Below are positions 55,784 to 64,000 of a stretch of DNA of 64,000 bases, piece by piece (positions within the stretch are counted from its first letter, which is position 1; every line of letters begins with the position of its first letter). The translations under genes and the position numbers were made by a program. The DNA comes from an uncultured Paraprevotella sp. Lineage in GTDB: Bacteria > Bacteroidota > Bacteroidia > Bacteroidales > Bacteroidaceae. The notes beneath the pieces were generated by a model. That model did no database searches and had not been told where the DNA came from. It worked only from the letters and a program-made list of their open reading frames with translations. The stretch is taken from contig CAJUGV010000006.1 in the NCBI GenBank assembly GCA_910586505.1, positions 62,276-126,275 on the forward strand, in the 5' to 3' direction.

Positions 55784-56482
55784 ATGAAAATAGGAATAAT
55801 AGCGGCCATGAGTTCCGAACGTGAACAACTGGCCGGTCTGATAGAAGGACTGCACACCGAGCGACTGGGACTGTTCGAATATACTTCCGGCCGGCTGGGA
55901 AGCAACACCCTATATATCATGGAATGCGGCATCGGCAAAGTAAATGCCGCCGTGGGAGCTACGGAACTGATTGGCAGAATTCAACCGGACGTCGTGGTGA
56001 GCACGGGAGTAGCCGGCGGCATCGATGCAAAAGCCGGCGTAATGGAGGTAGTGGCAGCCTCGGAAGTGGTCTACCATGACGTATGGTGTGGCATGGGTAA
56101 TGCCTACGGACAGATACAGGGACTGCCCGCGCGCTTCGCCTGCAACGGAGAACTGCTGCAAACCGCCACCAGCCTGCCCTCAGACGTACCCGTCCACGCC
56201 GGACTGATCTGCACCGGCGACAAATTCATTACCGACCGTGAGGAACTGGACCGCATCAAGAGCGCATTTCCCGACGGCCTGGCCGTAGACATGGAGTCGG
56301 GAGCGATAGCCCAGGTGTGCCACCTATTCGGCATCCCCTTTATCAGTTTCCGCATCATCAGCGACACTCCGGGAGCAGACGCTCATTGGCAACAGTATGA
56401 AAACTTCTGGGAGACTATGGCCGACCGCTCATTCGGAGTGGTACGTACTTTCCTGGAAAGCCTACCCGCCTCTTTACAATAA
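55784..56482 (+). CDS. mtnN: 5'-methylthioadenosine/S-adenosylhomocysteine nucleosidase
   Basis: 232-residue nucleosidase (Pfs). It starts MKIGIIAAMSSEREQL with catalytic Glu12, has STGVAGGID, VDMESGAIAQVC (substrate-binding Glu) and RIISDTPG (catalytic Asp). It splits S-adenosylhomocysteine into adenine and S-ribosylhomocysteine, which the next gene product LuxS uses. The two genes are 19 bases apart. Confidence 0.96.
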   Translation: MKIGIIAAMSSEREQLAGLIEGLHTERLGLFEYTSGRLGSNTLYIMECGIGKVNAAVGATELIGRIQPDVVVSTGVAGGIDAKAGVMEVVAASEVVYHDVWCGMGNAYGQIQGLPARFACNGELLQTATSLPSDVPVHAGLICTGDKFITDREELDRIKSAFPDGLAVDMESGAIAQVCHLFGIPFISFRIISDTPGADAHWQQYENFWETMADRSFGVVRTFLESLPASLQ

Positions 56483-56501
56483 TCCACAAACAAGATAATC
56501 A

Positions 56502-56990
56502 ATGAAAAAAATTCCAAGCTTTACCATCGACCACATCCATCTGCTGCGCGGCATTTACGTGTCACGGAAAGACAGTGTGGGCAATGAGACCGTCACCACA
56601 TTCGACATCCGTATGAAAGAACCCAACCGTGAGCCTGCGCTCGGACAAGGGGCCCTGCACACCATCGAGCATCTGGCCGCCACCTTCCTGCGCAATCATC
56701 CCGTCTGGGCGGACAAGATCGTCTACTGGGGACCGATGGGATGCCTCACCGGCAATTATCTGCTGATGAAAGGTGACCTGCAACCGGAAGACATCATCAA
56801 CCTGATGAAAGAAACCTTTGCCTTCATTGCCGGATATGAAGGAGAAATGCCGGGCGCCACTCCGCGCGACTGCGGCAACTATCTGCTGCAGGACTTGCCT
56901 ATGGCCCGATGGGAAGCCGCCAGATATCTGCACGAAGTGCTGGAGCAGGCAACAGAAGCGAATCTCCGGTATCCCCGGCAGGCAGACTGA
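56502..56990 (+). CDS. luxS: S-ribosylhomocysteine lyase (AI-2 synthesis)
   Basis: 162-residue LuxS. The metal site is HTIEH (His53, His57) with Cys124 in DCGNY; the catalytic Cys81 is in GPMGCLTG. It makes homocysteine and DPD, the AI-2 precursor. With mtnN directly upstream it forms the two-step SAH recycling path. Length is normal. Confidence 0.97.
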   Translation: MKKIPSFTIDHIHLLRGIYVSRKDSVGNETVTTFDIRMKEPNREPALGQGALHTIEHLAATFLRNHPVWADKIVYWGPMGCLTGNYLLMKGDLQPEDIINLMKETFAFIAGYEGEMPGATPRDCGNYLLQDLPMARWEAARYLHEVLEQATEANLRYPRQAD

Positions 56991-57018
56991 ACTCTGCAAC
57001 GAAAAAACGGTATGACAC

Positions 57019-57064
57019 AATTCCGCGTTTGCCATTTCTCGTCTCCGGCAAACGCGGAATTTAT
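57019..57064 (+). terminator. Terminator after luxS
   Basis: Arms 57019-57033 and 57047-57061 (15 bases, perfect), 13-base loop, T-run after. Confidence 0.8.
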
Positions 57065-57219
57065 AAATCTTTCCGACATATTTCTCCGCATCATACTCAT
57101 ATACCACGGGCATGAACACGGCACCCTCCATCATCCACTCAGAAAAAAATATCGGTCCGGGAGCGCCGGGCAGCACCGGCAAAGCCTTCTTCCGCCTTTC
57201 GCAGCCTCCCAAAAAACAA

Positions 57220-57244
57220 AAAGGAATCCATAAATGAATTCCTC
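57220..57244 (-). terminator. Weak terminator for the GNAT-side transcript
   Basis: Minus strand: AGGAAT pairs with ATTCCT over a short loop and runs into TTTTTG; 64 bases after the GNAT stop. Confidence 0.45.
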
Positions 57245-57307
57245 TCTTCCCTACGGATACATAATGGCCCATTCACCTCATGCACGGCCGGCCCGTACTC
57301 CCATTTT

Positions 57308-57829
57308 TCATGCCTGCAAATGCAAGGAATAAAGATATGCGGAAATATAATTGCCCGTATCATCACGGAGCCAGTCTTCTAAAACCGACATCCGTCCGAA
57401 ACCGTTTTTTTCAAACAACCGCTGCGCCGGCACATTCTCCCGTGAGACCACTGCATAAAGCTGATGCATATACAAATGTATGCGCGCATAGGAAATGACC
57501 ATCTGTAGCACCTTACTGCCATAACCACATTCCCGAAATCCGGGAAAAAGCAAGATACCCACCTCCGCACGCAAATGGCGGGGCGAGAAATTCATCAAAT
57601 CCACACATCCCATTACCTCGCCCCCGACTTCGGCCACCAGACGAAGCTGCCCGTCAGCATAAATATCATGACACGTTTCCGAGATATATTTCTTCAAGGC
57701 ATATCGGGAGTAAGGGACATTAGAACATCCCCATTTCCAGAGTCCGTCATCATTCTCCACCTCATAAAGCCATTCCAGATCCTCCGGTTCGAGTGCCCGC
57801 AAACGTAAGTTTTCTTCTGCAAACATCAT
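57308..57829 (-). CDS. GNAT family N-acetyltransferase (SpeG/RimJ-like)
   Basis: 173-residue acetyltransferase. Family layout: LRLRALEPEDLEWLYEVEND at the start, the strand VGGEVMGCVDLMNFSP, the acetyl-CoA loop GFRECGYGSKVLQMV, and the late ENVPAQRLFEKNGF. The closest look is the spermidine- or ribosomal-protein-N-acetyltransferase group, substrate unknown. Its ATG overlaps the stop of the glycosyltransferase gene (ATGATG), so the two are translationally coupled. Confidence 0.9.
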   Translation of the reverse strand: MMFAEENLRLRALEPEDLEWLYEVENDDGLWKWGCSNVPYSRYALKKYISETCHDIYADGQLRLVAEVGGEVMGCVDLMNFSPRHLRAEVGILLFPGFRECGYGSKVLQMVISYARIHLYMHQLYAVVSRENVPAQRLFEKNGFGRMSVLEDWLRDDTGNYISAYLYSLHLQA

Positions 57830-59028
57830 GAATGTCTTCCTGTATACACCTTGTTCATAGTTATCAGCATACCTGTTTTCCGGGAATAGGTCGCAAGCCT
57901 CACATGCCTCTGTCCGGCTCCCTTTTCAAGCAATTCAAGCATCCTTTCAAAACTGTATGCGTCCGTATCATACACTACATAGTCATATCCTTCCGTGGAA
58001 AGCGATGCATCAAGATGACCTTCCGGCCGTATGTCCTGGTCCGCCACTACAAAGCTTATCTTCAAGCCGTTCTCCAGGCCCAATCTGCAAACCTCCTCGA
58101 TGGCTTCCTGACGTCCCAGAAACAGGAACGCACTATGGGAATCATTATCTTTCCCTGCTCCCCACTTCCCGTACAGACGTTCTTTCTGACGCACACAAAA
58201 ATCAAGCATCCCCCGACCCACGATAGCCGTCCGAATGACAGGCGTCAACCAACGGTTGGAACGCCGGTAATGCTTATCAAAGAAAATAAGCATCGCCTTG
58301 TAGAAAACATGCACATATCGGAATGAGCTCTTATGGGTGCTCTCTCCCTTATAATGTAGGATTCTCCTCGGAAGATAATAATTCTTGTATCCGTTTTGTA
58401 GAAGTCTGCAGGACAGGTCTATATCCTCACCATACATAAAAAAGTCCTCGTCCAGCAAGCCTATCTTATCGAAGGCTGCATGGCGCACCATACAAAAAGC
58501 GCCTGATATGACTTCTATCTGATTCACCTCTTTTTCGTCAAGGAACCTCATATAATAACGCCCCAAATGACGCGAATGCGGAAACATTGCACAAAGGCCG
58601 CTCATCTTGCAAAAAGACGTGAACGGAGTAGGAAGTCCGCGACGTGATTCCCACGCGAATCCTCCGTCATCTTTCAACATCGCCACTCCGGCCGCACCGG
58701 CTTCCGGATGTGTATCAAGGAAACGAACGCAGTCTGTCAATGTATGCTCCCCCACAATCGTATCGGGATTGAGCAACAACACATACTCACCTTCCGCCTG
58801 CCGGATAGCCATATTGTTCGCACGGGAGAATCCAACATTCTCTTTATTCTCCAAAAAATGAACCCAAGGAAAACGGGAACGCAGATATTCTACCGAATCA
58901 TCGGAAGAGGCATTGTCCACCACCCATACTTCGCTGTCAAGCTCTTTACACGCCCTTTCCACAGAACAGAGGCATTGTTCCAGATAGTACTTGACATTAT
59001 AACTGACTATGATTACCGACAACTTCAT
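57826..59028 (-). CDS. GT2 family glycosyltransferase with extra C-terminal domain
   Basis: 400 residues from ATG 59028 (MKLSVIIVSYNVKYYLEQCL). The GT2 core (1 to about 285) shows WVVDNASSDDSVEYL, LLLNPDT (DxD-like metal site) and EDIDLSCRLLQNG; it resembles rhamnosyltransferase-type enzymes. After about 290 comes an unusual C-terminal part (AFLFLGRQEAIEEVCRLGL, then FVVADQDIRPEG, then YDYVVYDTDAYSFERML) that reads like a Rossmann-type domain. It probably adds sugars to a surface glycan. A 36-base longer frame exists but starts with a poor N-terminus. Confidence 0.88.
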   Translation of the reverse strand: MKLSVIIVSYNVKYYLEQCLCSVERACKELDSEVWVVDNASSDDSVEYLRSRFPWVHFLENKENVGFSRANNMAIRQAEGEYVLLLNPDTIVGEHTLTDCVRFLDTHPEAGAAGVAMLKDDGGFAWESRRGLPTPFTSFCKMSGLCAMFPHSRHLGRYYMRFLDEKEVNQIEVISGAFCMVRHAAFDKIGLLDEDFFMYGEDIDLSCRLLQNGYKNYYLPRRILHYKGESTHKSSFRYVHVFYKAMLIFFDKHYRRSNRWLTPVIRTAIVGRGMLDFCVRQKERLYGKWGAGKDNDSHSAFLFLGRQEAIEEVCRLGLENGLKISFVVADQDIRPEGHLDASLSTEGYDYVVYDTDAYSFERMLELLEKGAGQRHVRLATYSRKTGMLITMNKVYTGRHS

Positions 59029-59060
59029 ATTCCCTTTCGTCCCTCCTCTATTCCTACTAT

Positions 59061-59552
59061 TCAATTATCCGAAAACGGCGTGGTCTCACGCTCCCATCTC
59101 GCCGCGGAAGGGCGGGTCGTCAAATACAGCAGACCGCAAATCACGGCACACGAAAGGCTTGAAGTCTTGGAATCATCCATCATATAGACAACCGTATTCA
59201 GAACTGTCCAGAACCATGGTAACGCCATACGTACCATGCATACGGCAGAATACCTTACCATCCCCCTCTCCTCACCGACAAGAATGAAATTTCTTACGCC
59301 ATCCCAGGAAGTTAAATTAAGAACAAACGGCACAAGAACGAGTGTAACGAAAGCGACAACCACATCAAAGATATAGCTTGCCTCATTATACTCCCGCCGT
59401 CCTGCAAGCCACTCATTCGAACCGCCCCAATAAAAAACGAAGAACAAGATTATGGCAAAAAGCACAAAAAAGCCACCGTAATAACATAAACGTAACCAGG
59501 ATATCCGGCTTTCCCGCTTTTTTTTCAATTCATCATTCGTCATGCCACTCAT
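59061..59552 (-). CDS. Small integral membrane protein, function unknown
   Basis: 163 residues with four hydrophobic segments (roughly 20-42, 58-80, 102-122, 128-148) and a charged, lysine-rich start (NDELKKKRESR). No family recognised. It lies 4 bases after recR and 32 bases before the glycosyltransferase gene, so probably part of a recR-membrane protein-GT2-GNAT operon. I use ATG 59552 rather than the TTG one codon earlier. Confidence 0.75.
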   Translation of the reverse strand: MSGMTNDELKKKRESRISWLRLCYYGGFFVLFAIILFFVFYWGGSNEWLAGRREYNEASYIFDVVVAFVTLVLVPFVLNLTSWDGVRNFILVGEERGMVRYSAVCMVRMALPWFWTVLNTVVYMMDDSKTSSLSCAVICGLLYLTTRPSAARWERETTPFSDN

Positions 59553-59556
59553 CAAT

Positions 59557-60174
59557 TTAAATTTTCCCGGTAAACATCACACGGTTTACAATAGAGCGTC
59601 CTAATGTAACCTCATCGGTATACTGCAACTCATCGTTCTGCGCCACTCCACGGGCAATAACCGTCATACGTATCCGCATATCTTCTAATTTCCTATATAT
59701 ATAGAAGTTCGTCGTATCACCTTCCATGGTCGGACTCAAAGCAAGAATAACCTCGTTTATCTCTCCTTGTTTCACTCTTTCCACCAAGGAACTTATCTGT
59801 AAATCGGAAGGACTTATTCCGTCCATGGGTGAGATGACGCCGCCCAGTACATGATATAATCCTTTATATTGACGGGTATTCTCTATCGCCATCACATCCT
59901 GTATGTTTTCAACCACGCATACCGTGGAACGGTCACGCCGGACATCCGAACAGATCTCACAAATGTCCGCATCTGATATATTATGACATTCCGAACAGAA
60001 TTTCACATCATGCTTTAAGGTAATCAGTGATTGTCCGAAACTTTCCACAGCCTGTACATCCTGTCTTAGAAGATGCAATACAAGGCGCAAAGCCGTCTTC
60101 GGACCTATTCCTGGCAACTTGGCAAACTCATTTACCGCCTTTTCTAATAATACTGATGGATATTGCTGGTTCAT
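59557..60174 (-). CDS. recR: Recombination mediator RecR
   Basis: 205-residue RecR: HhH motif LPGIGPKTALRLVLHLL near the N-terminus, zinc-finger cysteines CSECHNISDADICEIC, and the Toprim core with VVENIQDVMAIE and LSPTMEGDTTNFYI. It acts with RecF/RecO in loading RecA at gaps. The start at 60174 is set by the promoter; the longer frame lies before it. Confidence 0.96.
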   Translation of the reverse strand: MNQQYPSVLLEKAVNEFAKLPGIGPKTALRLVLHLLRQDVQAVESFGQSLITLKHDVKFCSECHNISDADICEICSDVRRDRSTVCVVENIQDVMAIENTRQYKGLYHVLGGVISPMDGISPSDLQISSLVERVKQGEINEVILALSPTMEGDTTNFYIYRKLEDMRIRMTVIARGVAQNDELQYTDEVTLGRSIVNRVMFTGKI

Positions 60175-60199
60175 CCGTAGAAGAGATACAATTTTTCCT

Positions 60200-60207
60200 G
60201 CAAAGAT
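60200..60207 (-). promoter_or_regulatory. Bacteroides -7 box for recR operon
   Basis: Minus-strand TATCTTTG (60207 to 60200), 25 bases before the recR ATG; divergent from the box at 60232. Confidence 0.68.
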
Positions 60208-60231
60208 ACGAAAAAGCCAAGTAAAAAAGCG

Positions 60232-60239
60232 TATATTTG
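60232..60239 (+). promoter_or_regulatory. Bacteroides -7 box for the YihA/YsxC gene
   Basis: TATATTTG, 21 bases before the ATG at 60261; it excludes the in-frame TTG at 60237. Confidence 0.66.
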
Positions 60240-60260
60240 TCGGCAAAAATACGATACAAC

Positions 60261-60857
60261 ATGGAAATCAAATCTGCAGAATTTACCATCAGCAACTCTT
60301 CTGTTGAAAAATGTCCCGACACCCAAGCCCCCGAATATGCGTTTATAGGCCGCTCGAATGTAGGCAAATCAAGTTTGATTAACATGCTGACAAATAACAA
60401 GAAGTTGGCCAAAACCTCTGCCACTCCCGGTAAGACTCTTCTCATCAATCACTTCCTTATCAACCAAGAATGGTACCTGGTAGACCTTCCGGGATACGGT
60501 TATGCCAAAAGAAGTAAAAAGGAACAGGACAAATTACAGCATATCATATCCTCCTATATATTAAGGAGAGAGCAAATGACCAATCTTTTCGTACTTATCG
60601 ACTCACGCCACGAACCCCAAAAAATTGACCTGGAATTCATCGAATGGCTTGGCGAGAACGGTATCCCGTTCAGTATTGTATTCACCAAAGCAGACAAATC
60701 AAAGACATCCAAACTGAAGACCAATATTTTTTCCTATCTCAAAAAGCTGAAAGAACAATGGGAAGAACTGCCCCCGCATTTCATCACTTCGTCCGAAGAC
60801 AGAACCGGACGCACGGAACTGCTGGACTACATAGAACATATCAACAAATCCCTTTGA
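60261..60857 (+). CDS. engB: Ribosome biogenesis GTPase YihA/YsxC (EngB)
   Basis: 198-residue GTPase. G1 is GRSNVGKSS (30-38), G2 and switch lie around TSATPGKT, G3 is DLPGYGYAKRSK, G4 TKADK and G5 TSSEDRTG. It helps assemble the large ribosomal subunit. It converges with the DUF3078 gene 13 bases downstream. Confidence 0.96.
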   Translation: MEIKSAEFTISNSSVEKCPDTQAPEYAFIGRSNVGKSSLINMLTNNKKLAKTSATPGKTLLINHFLINQEWYLVDLPGYGYAKRSKKEQDKLQHIISSYILRREQMTNLFVLIDSRHEPQKIDLEFIEWLGENGIPFSIVFTKADKSKTSKLKTNIFSYLKKLKEQWEELPPHFITSSEDRTGRTELLDYIEHINKSL

Positions 60858-60870
60858 ATAAAAGATTATC

Positions 60871-62220
60871 TTAGAAAGAGTAGTTTATACCCAAGCTGAA
60901 CCACTCTTTAAACATAAGATAAGAAAACTTCTTATCCTCATTCCGATATCTGTCCGAACTGTCATCTATACGCGGATACAAGAACAATCTTGAGTTCAGA
61001 TACTTATTTATCGTAAATGTGAAAGTGTTCTCCCATTCTATGTCTGTTTTTTCCATGTTGCTAAACCAATATATACGGGCGTCCCACCTTATATTCTTCA
61101 TGATCTCCCAACCGTAGTTTATCGTAATATTCGGACCGAAGTCATTATACATACACTTTCCAGGATCCAAGCCGAAATTACCGAATAACGAACGGCGCTC
61201 CACAGAACGGAAATTGTACGCCACAGGAGCAAGATTGGCCGACCCTCTGAAGCGCTTCAACTCAAGCTTGAAGTCCATACCCAACGAAACCACCAGATTA
61301 AAAGGCGACATAAAATCCGAAGCCACCTCTTTACTATTAGACTTATAATTAGGATAGAACTGGGTATAAGCCTGAACCTGCAACGTATAGAACCAATGCT
61401 TGGTCGCCCTGTACCCGATCTTGGTGGTCAGACGAAGCAAATCGTCATTGGCCTTGAACTTGTGCAATTCATCCGTTTTGGAAGTTTGGAAGCCCAGACG
61501 CATTTCCAATCGGTTCTCCCACTGGATGTTCTGTTTGTTATTAAAATTGGCTTCCATGGAAACAAGAGCCAACATTGTATAATTGTCATCACCTCCCTGA
61601 AACCAGTTCTCGGAAAAATAGTTTTGCGTAAACTGAAAAGAATAATTCCCCCGGAATTTCCAGAAGTTGGGCCGACGTACCTTCAACCGAACTTCATCCA
61701 CATCCTGCGTCAAATCTACATTTATATCATTGGCAACCAGATGAGGTACGGACGGCAGTTCCGGTAACACTTCTTTTTGCAGCCCACCCGCTGCCTCCAG
61801 ATCTCTTTCCGTATTCCGAATCAGCCAAGGCGAATTCACATACGTCTGCATAAGCATCAGATTCTCTTCTTCCAGAATCCTATGCTGCTTGTCGTTAACG
61901 TCTGTAAGAGAAGGAATATTTTTCTCACGTCCGGGCAATGACGGCTTCCATAAAATGGAGAAAACCTGTTTTATAGGCGCATCATAAAGAGTTCCAGGAG
62001 CGAATAACCGGTAATAATAAGAAGTATATCTCACGCTCGAATCGGTTTGCAACCCTTGGTTTGACAATACCAGTTCACTCAGTTTCTTCGAATATTTCTC
62101 CACCACGGCATTCATGGCCAAGGTGTCCGCTTCACGTATTTGTCTGTTCCGCGCCTCAGCACCAACGCCCCACAAACAACCCCATATTAGCATTAAAACA
62201 ATTTTAAATTGCATTTGCAT
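60871..62220 (-). CDS. DUF3078 family exported protein
   Basis: 449-residue protein with a signal peptide (ending GAEAR) and a beta-rich C-terminal domain of the DUF3078 family (for example FQFTQNYFSENWFQGGDDN, YNDFGPNITINYGW and FKEWFSLGINYSF). The last strand ends in Phe, as in outer-membrane barrels. Function unknown; probably outer membrane. Convergent with engB. The -7 box lies 16 bases upstream. Confidence 0.86.
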   Translation of the reverse strand: MQMQFKIVLMLIWGCLWGVGAEARNRQIREADTLAMNAVVEKYSKKLSELVLSNQGLQTDSSVRYTSYYYRLFAPGTLYDAPIKQVFSILWKPSLPGREKNIPSLTDVNDKQHRILEEENLMLMQTYVNSPWLIRNTERDLEAAGGLQKEVLPELPSVPHLVANDINVDLTQDVDEVRLKVRRPNFWKFRGNYSFQFTQNYFSENWFQGGDDNYTMLALVSMEANFNNKQNIQWENRLEMRLGFQTSKTDELHKFKANDDLLRLTTKIGYRATKHWFYTLQVQAYTQFYPNYKSNSKEVASDFMSPFNLVVSLGMDFKLELKRFRGSANLAPVAYNFRSVERRSLFGNFGLDPGKCMYNDFGPNITINYGWEIMKNIRWDARIYWFSNMEKTDIEWENTFTFTINKYLNSRLFLYPRIDDSSDRYRNEDKKFSYLMFKEWFSLGINYSF

Positions 62221-62235
62221 TTCGCTTTAGATACG

Positions 62236-62243
62236 CAAAGATA
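62236..62243 (-). promoter_or_regulatory. Bacteroides -7 box for the DUF3078 gene
   Basis: Minus-strand TATCTTTG (62243 to 62236), 16 bases before the ATG; near-leaderless transcript. Confidence 0.62.
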
Positions 62244-62289
62244 TATCTTTTTTTTAAAGGAAAAGTCCCGTGTTACTCAAAGTTTTTTG

Positions 62290-62297
62290 TAATTTTG
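62290..62297 (+). promoter_or_regulatory. Bacteroides -7 box for pyrG
   Basis: TAATTTTG, 51 bases before the pyrG start. Confidence 0.65.
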
Positions 62298-62348
62298 CAG
62301 CATATAAGTTGTAGTATATTTGAATTTTAATCCAAAAATTATAACATT

Positions 62349-63965
62349 GTGGGAGAAACAAAGTACATCTTCGTTACCGGCGGAGTAGCCTCATCATTAG
62401 GCAAAGGCATTATATCCTCGTCAGTTGGTAAGTTATTGCAAGCACGCGGATATAACATAACCATCCAGAAGTTCGACCCGTACATCAATATCGACCCGGG
62501 TACACTCAACCCGTATGAGCACGGTGAATGCTATGTAACCGTAGACGGTCAGGAAACAGACCTGGATTTAGGACATTACGAACGTTTCACCGGAATCCAG
62601 ACAACCCGTGCCAACAACATAACAACCGGACGAATCTACCAAAGTGTCATCGAAAAAGAGCGGCGCGGAGACTATTTGGGAAAAACCATACAGGTTGTAC
62701 CTCATATCACGGACGAAATCAAACGCAACATCAAACTGATGGGCAAAAAGTACAAGTTCGATTTCGTAATTACGGAAATCGGAGGAACAGTTGGCGATAT
62801 AGAATCGCTTCCTTTTCTGGAAGCCATCAGGCAACTGCGTTGGGAGCTTGGCAAGGACGCCATCAACCTACACCTTACTTATGTTCCTTATTTGGCAGCA
62901 GCCAAAGAATTGAAGACCAAACCTACTCAGACCTCCGTGAAGCAACTGCAAAGTCTGGGTATCCAACCGGACATTCTGGTACTTCGTACGGAACATGAAC
63001 TAAATCCCGACATCCGCAAGAAAGTGGCCCACTTCTGCAATGTAGACGAAGAAGCGGTTATCCAAAGTCTGGACATGCCTTCCATCTATGAGGTCCCCCT
63101 GAGCATGCAGGCACAAAAACTTGACGCTATTATCCTTCGCAAGATGAATATGCCCGTAGGCGAAACGCCCCAGCTCGGTCCTTGGCGCTCATTCCTTGAC
63201 CGCCGTAACAAAGCCACCGAAATCGTACACATCGCACTGGTAGGTAAATATGACTTGCAAGACGCTTACAAGAGTATTCTTGAATCGCTCGCCCATGCGG
63301 GTACATATAACGATTATAAAGTAAAGACCCATTTCATCAACAGCGAAAAGCTGACTCGCGAGAACGTGGCGGAACAACTGAAAGGCATGGCGGGAGCAGT
63401 TATCTGCCCGGGATTCGGACAACGGGGTACCGAAGGAAAGATCATTGCGGCAGAATATACACGCACCCATGACATTCCCACTTTCGGTATCTGTCTCGGC
63501 ATGCAGATGATGGTCATTGAGTTCGCGCGCAACGTATTGAAACTGACCGACGCAAACAGCCGTGAAATGGATGAAAAGACCCCGCACAATGTCATAGACA
63601 TTATGGAAGAGCAGAAGAACATCACGCAGATGGGCGGTACCATGCGTCTGGGCGCTTACGAATGCGATGTCCGCGAAGGTTCCAGAACATTTGACGCTTA
63701 CGGACAGAAACAGATATCCGAACGCCACCGCCACCGCTACGAATTCAACAACCAGTACATCAGGGAATATGAAAAGGCAGGTATGCAGTGCGTAGGAACC
63801 AATCCGGACAGCAACCTGGTGGAGATTGTAGAAATACCGGAACTGAAGTGGTATATCGGAACACAGTTCCATCCGGAATACAGCAGTACGGTACTTAAAC
63901 CGCATCCTCTGTTCCTTTCATTCGTCCAAGCGGCCATTGCCAACTCAACACACAAAAAAAAGTAA
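62349..63965 (+). CDS. pyrG: CTP synthase
   Basis: 538-residue CTP synthase. N-terminal synthetase domain: ETKYIFVTGGVASSLGKGI (P-loop), QKFDPYINIDPGTLNPYEHGE, ITEIGGTVGDIES. C-terminal glutaminase: PGFGQRGTEGK, the nucleophile cysteine in FGICLGMQ, and the His/Glu of FHPEYSS. It makes CTP from UTP, ATP and glutamine. The start is GTG at 62349; no ATG gives the N-terminal P-loop. The next gene begins 22 bases after. Confidence 0.97.
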   Translation: MGETKYIFVTGGVASSLGKGIISSSVGKLLQARGYNITIQKFDPYINIDPGTLNPYEHGECYVTVDGQETDLDLGHYERFTGIQTTRANNITTGRIYQSVIEKERRGDYLGKTIQVVPHITDEIKRNIKLMGKKYKFDFVITEIGGTVGDIESLPFLEAIRQLRWELGKDAINLHLTYVPYLAAAKELKTKPTQTSVKQLQSLGIQPDILVLRTEHELNPDIRKKVAHFCNVDEEAVIQSLDMPSIYEVPLSMQAQKLDAIILRKMNMPVGETPQLGPWRSFLDRRNKATEIVHIALVGKYDLQDAYKSILESLAHAGTYNDYKVKTHFINSEKLTRENVAEQLKGMAGAVICPGFGQRGTEGKIIAAEYTRTHDIPTFGICLGMQMMVIEFARNVLKLTDANSREMDEKTPHNVIDIMEEQKNITQMGGTMRLGAYECDVREGSRTFDAYGQKQISERHRHRYEFNNQYIREYEKAGMQCVGTNPDSNLVEIVEIPELKWYIGTQFHPEYSSTVLKPHPLFLSFVQAAIANSTHKKK

Positions 63966-63987
63966 CTAAAGACAAACAACTAAGAAT

Positions 63988-64000
63988 ATGGACAAAAACA
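63988..64000 (+). CDS. yidC: Start of next gene, probably membrane insertase YidC
   Basis: Only ATG and three codons (MDKN) are in the window, 22 bases after pyrG. The bases fit the MDKN start of Bacteroidetes YidC, and pyrG-yidC is a common order in the phylum as far as I know. Identification rests on context alone. Confidence 0.45.

Noticed and set aside
63189..63905. 238-codon open frame antisense to pyrG
   Set aside because: A shadow of pyrG codon use; no recognisable motif and no promoter.
1..64000. tRNA, rRNA or CRISPR arrays
   Set aside because: No cloverleaf with the TTCGAAT-type arm, no rRNA core sequence and no regularly spaced direct repeats were seen by eye.

Overview
This window is ordinary chromosomal DNA of a Bacteroidales bacterium, almost certainly a gut Bacteroides. 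The evidence is the Bacteroides-type -7 promoter box (TAnnTTTG) in front of most transcription units, the weak reliance on Shine-Dalgarno sequences, and families typical of the phylum (DUF4835, DUF5723, DUF3078, DUF3127, TamB-like giants, a complete Na+-NQR operon, a KDO pathway). I see no rRNA, tRNA, CRISPR array, complete insertion sequence or prophage.

Layout. 1-2928: the end of an RND efflux pump and its outer-membrane channel. 3065-11003: a DUF3127 SSB-like gene divergent from a long replication/repair/coenzyme run (dnaN, a DEDDh exonuclease, coaBC, a DUF4835 protein, recN, and a trypsin-fold/TPR protein that looks catalytically dead). 11738-16371: two SGNH-hydrolase-like proteins and an MBOAT acyltransferase, which looks like a surface-glycan O-acetylation module. 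16450-21615: a MalY/PatB-type lyase with a DUF3737 gene, a MATE exporter and an Fe-type alcohol dehydrogenase, the last two divergent around a long inverted repeat. 21616-22539: a decayed flavin reductase remnant and non-coding DNA. 22540-28555: nqrABCDEF on the minus strand, in which NqrC carries an extra N-terminal rubredoxin-like domain. 28674-33137: a TamB-like giant with no ATG at its natural N-terminus. 33181-39410: guanine deaminase, nth, pgk, an orphan NMT1/THI5-like binding lipoprotein and a TPR protein. 39701-42751: kdsA-kdsD followed by an exported phospholipase D-like protein. 42752-45874: a looser stretch with a broken gene, an alpha/beta hydrolase, a MaoC hydratase and a GGTGAA-rich intergenic region. 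45875-51458: marC, a split chromate transporter and purL. 51736-55009: a lipoprotein and a DUF5723 outer-membrane protein. 55784-56990: mtnN-luxS, the SAH to homocysteine/AI-2 route. 57308-60174: recR, a small membrane protein, a GT2 glycosyltransferase with an extra C-terminal domain and a GNAT enzyme. 60261-64000: the YihA/YsxC GTPase, a DUF3078 protein, pyrG and the first codons of a probable yidC.

Most of the content is housekeeping. The points most worth a second look are the rubredoxin-NqrC fusion, the SSB-type C-terminal tail on the DUF3127 protein beside dnaN, the protease-fold/TPR protein without a catalytic triad after recN, the SGNH-SGNH-MBOAT module, the inverted repeat between the MATE and dehydrogenase genes, and a few candidate very small proteins next to strong hairpins. 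All functional calls come from reading motifs and context; no database search was run.
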